DNA from: an uncultured Eggerthella sp.
Lineage (GTDB): Bacteria; Actinomycetota; Coriobacteriia; Coriobacteriales; Eggerthellaceae
Length of the DNA: 5,779 nucleotides
Direction of reading: 5' to 3'
Assembly (NCBI GenBank): GCA_900551155.1
Contig: URVA01000092.1
Coordinates: 1 to 5,779, forward strand
Shown here: piece by piece, positions 5,411 through 5,779 of the stretch
How the letters are laid out: each line of letters starts with the position of its first letter
How positions within the stretch are numbered: position 1 is the stretch's first letter
Position numbers and translations under genes: made by a program
The notes under the pieces: generated by a model
The model's input: the letters and a program-made list of their open reading frames with translations, nothing else
Told to the model about the DNA's origin: nothing
Databases searched by the model: none

Positions 5411-5779
5411 TTATGAATTGCGATGTTTGTGAAGCTCTTTCATTTGTTCGCGCGCGGTACAAGTAATGCGAAGTGAGCGCATAGCAGAATCAAGGGTGCT
5501 ATAGCATTGGGCACCAGGAATTCCGCGCAACTCATCAACGATATCTTGCGCTTGACCTAGACCAGGATACTCTTGTACTTCTGGTGCTACATCCCAGGTT
5601 TTCATCTCAGCTTCTTTACGAACACCGCCCATTACTCCTTCATGGGCGACTGCATTTTCATCGGCAAGCGCTTCAAAGTGGAGGGGAGCGGCGTTGTCGT
5701 AATACGAGAACCAAACGCTACCTTTATCGCCATAAATTAAAAACCGATCGATTGCTTTATAGGTTGCATAGCACCAGGT
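5411..5779 (-). CDS. Gfo/Idh/MocA-family oxidoreductase, C-terminal fragment cut by window edge
   Basis: The frame is open from the window end (first codon 5779-5777) to TAA at 5413-5411, giving 122 residues. It shows the C-terminal beta-sheet domain of NAD(P)-dependent Gfo/Idh/MocA dehydrogenases: YKAIDRFLIYGDKGSVWFS (the strand with the usual G-KGS turn), DNAAPLHFEA, and the closing helix region IVDELRG followed by CYSTLDSAMRSLRIT. The last part corresponds to the family's typical IVDEL-G-CPST-ESA-R ending. The Rossmann domain and the catalytic EKP motif lie outside the window, so activity and substrate cannot be judged. An internal ATG at 5632 is not a start, since the frame and homology continue beyond it. 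The cysteine hydrolase gene follows after 35 bases, probably in the same transcript. Confidence 0.78.
   Translation of the reverse strand, partial: TWCYATYKAIDRFLIYGDKGSVWFSYYDNAAPLHFEALADENAVAHEGVMGGVRKEAEMKTWDVAPEVQEYPGLGQAQDIVDELRGIPGAQCYSTLDSAMRSLRITCTAREQMKELHKHRNS

Overview
The window holds the 3' end of a branched-chain amino acid (BCAA) operon and then an accessory-looking block of a regulator, hydrolases and an oxidoreductase. Base composition looks like the mid-40s percent GC. The ketol-acid reductoisomerase is a short class I enzyme, and the LysR regulator carries a phrase (VPLELTYAG) that I associate with Eggerthellaceae-like Coriobacteriia. I therefore guess a lower-GC relative of Slackia or Cryptobacterium (Actinomycetota, Coriobacteriia). 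This is an impression from recall, not a search, and a Firmicute is not excluded.

Left third, + strand (1-2245): the C-terminal third of acetolactate synthase large subunit (ilvB), its regulatory small subunit (ilvN, overlapping by one base) and ketol-acid reductoisomerase (ilvC). Together they make two consecutive steps of valine, leucine and isoleucine synthesis. A strong intrinsic terminator follows. IlvB carries an unusual Ala/charge-rich C-terminal tail, which also encodes the ilvN ribosome binding site.

Middle (2228-4197): a LysR-type regulator on the - strand converges on ilvC, and its stop codon lies inside the ilvC terminator hairpin. Divergently, on the + strand, lies an AHL-lactonase-like metallo-beta-lactamase-fold hydrolase with all seven expected metal ligands. 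The gap holds a 7-bp inverted repeat with an 11-bp spacer that fits a LysR T-N11-A box. It covers a candidate lysR promoter and abuts a candidate hydrolase promoter. The lysR reading frame contains a complete helix-turn-helix but no ATG, GTG or TTG at its expected start; a CTG sits at the right place. The hydrolase has a long purine-rich leader.

Right third, - strand (4212-5779): in transcription order, the C-terminus of a Gfo/Idh/MocA-type oxidoreductase (cut by the window edge), an isochorismatase/nicotinamidase-family cysteine hydrolase, and a single-domain PPC/DUF296 protein. They are probably one transcription unit, possibly with an internal control point before the DUF296 gene, where a perfect 12-bp palindrome lies. 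DUF296 converges on the hydrolase gene with a 14-base gap.

I saw no rRNA, tRNA, CRISPR array, transposon or phage feature. The most unusual points are the lysR start problem, the divergent LysR/lactonase control region and the IlvB tail; none by itself shows a new system.
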